Positions 61,258 to 64,000 of a stretch of DNA of 64,000 nucleotides are shown one piece after another; the stretch's first letter is position 1, and each line of letters starts with the position of its first letter. The notes under the pieces were generated by a model. That model was not told where the DNA came from. It worked only from the letters and a program-made list of their open reading frames with translations, and made no database searches. The translations under genes were made by a program, and so were the position numbers. Source of the stretch: CAITWF01 sp038231575 (GTDB lineage: Bacteria; Verrucomicrobiota; Verrucomicrobiia; Opitutales; Opitutaceae); the NCBI GenBank assembly GCA_038231575.1, contig JBBRLB010000009.1:1-64000 (forward strand), given 5' to 3'.

Positions 61258-62214
61258 ATGATGTTTCACTCCATCGAACGGCTCGGGGCGCCGTTTCTCA
61301 GCGTGTCCGAGCTCGGCTTGGTCATCCCGCGCGACGGGGAGATGCTCGTGCGCAACGCCGAAGTTAAGCTGCTGTTTTTTCTTCAGGCGAATTGCCTGCA
61401 AACCATCGACGGCGTGGGCGTCTTTCCGATCAAAGCCGGCGATATCTGCGTGGTGCCGTGCCATTGCCGGCAGCGCTACCGGCAAATCAAGGCGAGTGAC
61501 TCCGCACGTCTGCACGTCCTGAAAATTACCCTTCGCCTGACGCCGTTGCCCGAGCCGGGACAACCCGCTGGCAAAACAAAAGCGAGGGGCGATCCCGAGG
61601 AAGATCTCACGGCGTTTGCCCGGCATCATTTTACGGCGGTCCGCCATCTTCCCGCCGCTCAGGACGCGCCCATGCAGGAAATCATGCGCGCCATCCGGCG
61701 CGAGGCGGAGGACCACCGCCCGGGGATTCGTCATCGCGTGCGCGCCCTCTGCACCAACCTTTTGGTCCACGTCGCACGCCGGCTGCACGAACGTCCGGCC
61801 GTCGCCGAGCCGCTGGGCCGCGGCCACGGCTACGTCGTGAATCAAGCCAAGGAATTTTTACGCCGCGATTTCGCCCGGGCGCTCACTCTGAGCCAGATCG
61901 CCTGGCATGTGAAAATAAGCGAAGAGCATCTCGCGCGTGTCTTCCGCAAGGTGACGGGACAAACCGTCTTCGACTATCTCCGCACCGTTCGGCTCGAAAA
62001 CGCCAAGACGCTCCTGCTTGATTCCAACCGCACGCTAACCGAAATCGCCCGCGCCGCGGGATTCAGCTCGCTCTCCCTTTTCAGCCGCAACTTCAGTCAA
62101 TACGTCGGGCAAAACCCTTCCAGCTATCGCGAACAGCGCGCCCAAGGAGTGGTCTTCGAAAGTGCTCGACCCGAAAAAATGGATCGCCGGCTAAACTCCC
62201 GGCCTGCCCGATGA
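61258..62214 (+). CDS. AraC family transcriptional regulator
   Basis: The 318-residue protein has an N-terminal cupin-like sensor (about 1-100; GDICVVPCHCRQRY). A linker precedes the C-terminal double helix-turn-helix: LTLSQIAWHVKISEEHLARVF and LTEIARAAGFSSLSLFSRNF, ending NPSSYREQR, with a tail of about 25 residues. Two ATG codons in a row (61258, 61261) offer the start. It diverges from the long receptor gene and is the likely activator of the 47-61 kb locus. Its stop overlaps the ATG of a broken acetyltransferase gene. Confidence 0.9.
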   Translation: MMFHSIERLGAPFLSVSELGLVIPRDGEMLVRNAEVKLLFFLQANCLQTIDGVGVFPIKAGDICVVPCHCRQRYRQIKASDSARLHVLKITLRLTPLPEPGQPAGKTKARGDPEEDLTAFARHHFTAVRHLPAAQDAPMQEIMRAIRREAEDHRPGIRHRVRALCTNLLVHVARRLHERPAVAEPLGRGHGYVVNQAKEFLRRDFARALTLSQIAWHVKISEEHLARVFRKVTGQTVFDYLRTVRLENAKTLLLDSNRTLTEIARAAGFSSLSLFSRNFSQYVGQNPSSYREQRAQGVVFESARPEKMDRRLNSRPAR

Positions 62215-62648
62215 ACGAGAAATCCTGACCCAGTGATCCCTCGATCGCGCTCCGGGTTCTCGATGCTTCCGATGCGGCGAGCTTTCACGCGATGCGGCTC
62301 ATGGCGCTCCAAGAAATTCCCGACGCATTTCGCGCCACCTAAGAACACGAACGTGAACACAGCCTGCACCGCGTCACGCAACGCATCGCCGGAAGCCAAG
62401 ACAGTTGGGTGATCGGCGCGTTCTCTAACGCGGCCCTCGTCGGCACGATTGGCTTTGCGCGCGAACAGGGGGAAAAATTGCATCACAAAGCACTACTGTG
62501 GGACATGTGTGTTGTTCCGTCTTCGCGGAAAAACGGCCTTGGCGGATCTCTCCTAGACGCCGCGTTGCAACGAGCCCAAGGCGCTCCGGGACTACGTCGC
62601 CTCAACCTGGGCTTGCCCCGATTTCTCGGACACGTGGAGCGGGGATGA
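62211..62648 (+). pseudogene. GNAT acetyltransferase pseudogene
   Basis: An ATG overlapping the AraC stop starts a frame with GNAT features: IALRVLDASDAASFHAMRL, ALVGTIGFAREQ, DMCVVPSSRKNGLGGSLLDAAL and LRRLNLG. It is broken by TGA at 62226-62228 (codon 6) and TAA at 62340-62342 (codon 44, where relatives usually have Tyr in TYE). From about 62613 the coding sequence is replaced by an insertion-sequence end, so the last beta strands are missing. It is clearly non-functional. Confidence 0.82.
62613..62634 (+). mobile_element. Insertion sequence terminal repeat, copy 1
   Basis: TTGCCCCGATTT, then CTC, then GGACACG. It matches the copy at 62690-62711 in 20 of 22 positions and interrupts the acetyltransferase pseudogene. 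The sequence resembles the ends of IS3-group elements. Confidence 0.65.
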
Positions 62649-62689
62649 TTTATGATTCTAGTTTGGACTCGAAGGTGATGGGACTGAGG

Positions 62690-62711
62690 TTGCCCCGATT
62701 TGACGGACACG
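62690..62711 (+). mobile_element. Insertion sequence terminal repeat, copy 2
   Basis: TTGCCCCGATTT, then GAC, then GGACACG, in the same orientation as copy 1 and 77 bases further on. It precedes the transposase fragment by 25 bases, the normal place of a left end. Confidence 0.7.
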
Positions 62712-62735
62712 CGTTGAGCCCAAAGAAAGGACTCA

Positions 62736-62957
62736 ATGATGACCAAGAAGAAACAAGCCGGGGCAACGCCCCGGCAGTATGACGCTGCATTCACGGACGA
62801 GGCTGTGCGGATGTGGCTGGGTTCGACGATTGGCCGAGTTGAATCGGAAATACGATTCCTCGTCAGAAAGCATCCCTTACTGAGAGTGATCGCACTTCGG
62901 CTGGTCTCATTCGCCGCACCGGTTTACCGGTTCGCCCGACGCTGGACCAGACGATGA
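62736..62957 (+). pseudogene. IS3-type transposase OrfA fragment fused to another gene's end
   Basis: The first 28 residues (MMTKKKQAGATPRQYDAAFT, then DEAVRMWL) match the start of IS3-group OrfA proteins. After about 62822 the similarity stops before the helix-turn-helix is complete. The frame continues as ESEIRFLVRKHPLLRVIALR, then VSFAAPVYRFARRW, which looks like the basic C-terminus of an unrelated protein, perhaps from polysaccharide synthesis. The result is a 73-codon chimera at a deletion junction, probably non-functional. Confidence 0.7.
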
Positions 62958-63059
62958 GGGTTCAAAGCGACGCAGTGCCGTCGCGAAGACCCGGGCTCAC
63001 CGCGAGCGCAAAGAAACCGAGAACATCGCCCGGGCAGCCTTGCGTCCACATTTGTCCGC
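62958..63059. other. Intergenic stretch, no feature seen
   Basis: This 102-base stretch between the chimeric frame and the FkbM stop shows no convincing gene, hairpin or repeat. It may be decayed sequence from the same junction. Confidence 0.4.
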
Positions 63060-63998
63060 TTAGCCCGTCGCCACATCTGGCAGCAGCTCGCGAAACAGCC
63101 TCATGTTGACAAAGGTCACGTCGGCCTCGGGCGTGACGCCGAAGTGGCTGACGTTGAGCAGTCGGAAGCCGGCGGCCTCGATCGCGACGCGGTCCTCCAC
63201 GAACGTCGTCTGGCCCTCGTAGAGCAGCCGCGCCGGCACCCCGGCGCGCGGGATGACGGTCTCGATTCGCAGGAACAGGCAGTTCCGCGTCAGTTCGCCC
63301 AAGCTCTGGAAGACGTCGAGATCCGAGCCCTGCGCATCGATTTTCACGAAGTGCAGCACCTCGTTGGCGAGCCCGTATTGCCGCAGCAGCGTATCAAGTC
63401 GGAATGTCGGCACGCGCAGCGTTTCTTCGAGGCGCTCGACGATCACCGGGGTGAAATATTTCCCCTGTGCGATCTCCGCGGGGTCATGGCTGACGCTCGA
63501 TGGCTCCATTCGTTTGAGCGAACTGCAATCCGACGAGGAGTAGCGAAAGAACTCGGCGAAGCCTTCGGGGCCACTCGAAACCGCGCCGATCACGTAGCCG
63601 TTGTAGCGCCAATGGTCCCTGACATCGACCGGATCGATCCCAATCGAAAACACACTCTTTTGCAGGTCCGATTTGCACTGGAAGAGGTCACGGACTTCGC
63701 CCAGTGCGGCCCCGACGTCGATATACACGACGCTGTCGACGCGCAGTTCGTTGAGGGCAGCAGCCAGCAGCTTGAGCACCTCGACTTGTTTGTGCTCCGG
63801 GATCTCGAAGTGCAGATCGGTATGCCGGAGCCACTGTCGCCACCGTGCCCGCATCGTCTGCCGTGGGGACCACGATCGCCACCACCGGACTGGCGCAACC
63901 GCAGCACGAAATAGTATCCCGGACCTCCCGAGACCGAATGTCTGCCGAAGGGGCTGTGTGGCCCAACGCAGCCGTGTTATTGCCGGGACCGGCGCCAC
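63060..63998 (-). CDS. FkbM family methyltransferase (5' end may lie outside the window)
   Basis: At least 312 residues are visible. The SAM-binding segment VVYIDVGAALGEVR, SIGIDPVD, and FVKIDAQGSDLDVFQSLG fit FkbM methyltransferases, which O-methylate sugars or other hydroxyl groups. GTG 63998 is the first start inside the window, but the frame may continue beyond the right edge. Such genes are frequent in surface-polysaccharide clusters, suggesting that a different functional region begins here. Confidence 0.8.
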   Translation of the reverse strand: MAPVPAITRLRWATQPLRQTFGLGRSGILFRAAVAPVRWWRSWSPRQTMRARWRQWLRHTDLHFEIPEHKQVEVLKLLAAALNELRVDSVVYIDVGAALGEVRDLFQCKSDLQKSVFSIGIDPVDVRDHWRYNGYVIGAVSSGPEGFAEFFRYSSSDCSSLKRMEPSSVSHDPAEIAQGKYFTPVIVERLEETLRVPTFRLDTLLRQYGLANEVLHFVKIDAQGSDLDVFQSLGELTRNCLFLRIETVIPRAGVPARLLYEGQTTFVEDRVAIEAAGFRLLNVSHFGVTPEADVTFVNMRLFRELLPDVATG

Positions 63999-64000
63999 GG

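Noticed and set aside
62409..62648. Short intact acetyltransferase gene starting at an internal GTG
   Set aside because: It lacks the N-terminal strands and the C-terminal part of the GNAT fold; two stops upstream and the IS end show it is part of a pseudogene.

Overview
The window looks like a carbohydrate-utilisation region of a member of the Verrucomicrobiota, most probably Opitutaceae. This is inferred from the gene content: high GC, four TonB-dependent receptors with an N-terminal 'xxPFxV' box and no SusD partner, an Ig-domain secreted protein with Opitutaceae-style C-terminal repeats, DUF4038 (GH140-like) enzymes and LplABC-type sugar transporters. No rRNA, tRNA or CRISPR array was seen.

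Layout. (1) 1-6.5 kb, visibly less GC-rich: a minus-strand receptor followed by three tandem members of an unrecognised small protein family, preceded by a GH4 alpha-galactosidase with a divergent AraC regulator. (2) 6.5-19.5 kb: a tightly packed minus-strand operon of 11 genes (GHMP kinase, cyclase, epimerase-like protein, 2-hydroxyacid dehydrogenase, Zn-dehydrogenase, SDR, GH140-like glycosidase, two aldo/keto reductases, GH38 alpha-mannosidase, double SGNH hydrolase). (3) 19.6-25.0 kb: a CUT1 ABC importer with two tandem substrate-binding proteins and two permeases, with an unusual heptamer repeat pair between the permease genes. (4) 25.2-38.7 kb, plus strand: a second receptor of the same type as the first, an Ig-domain protein, two more small-family members, an epimerase, a shortened apionate-lactonase-like protein, an amidohydrolase, an AKR, a second GH140-like protein carrying a permuted LamG module, and a ManD-type dehydratase. 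(5) 38.7-46.9 kb: a DeoR regulator, a full-length D-apionate-lactonase-like protein, PanE-like, UlaG-like, FAH, VOC and DUF1537 kinase genes, and the ABC ATPase. (6) 47.0-62.2 kb: a second glycan locus on the minus strand (two large receptors, GH105-like, GH39-like, MFS, Rieske/amidohydrolase pair, beta-propeller) with its own divergent AraC regulator. (7) 62.2-64 kb: a decayed junction with a broken acetyltransferase, IS3-like remnants and an FkbM methyltransferase.

The main inference is that parts 2-5 are one dispersed system. The 14-base site TTTYGTTTTCTTWC occurs at four promoters: the 11-gene operon, the importer operon, the receptor operon and the lactonase-kinase-ATPase operon. The only DeoR-family regulator gene lies among them, and DeoR-family sugar regulators of the AgaR type are known to bind similar T-rich sites. 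This would link an importer to an ATPase encoded 24 kb away and two GH140-like enzymes to a lactonase and a DUF1537 kinase. That gene set fits uptake and breakdown of an apiose-containing or other pectic glycan. The substrate is inferred, not proven.
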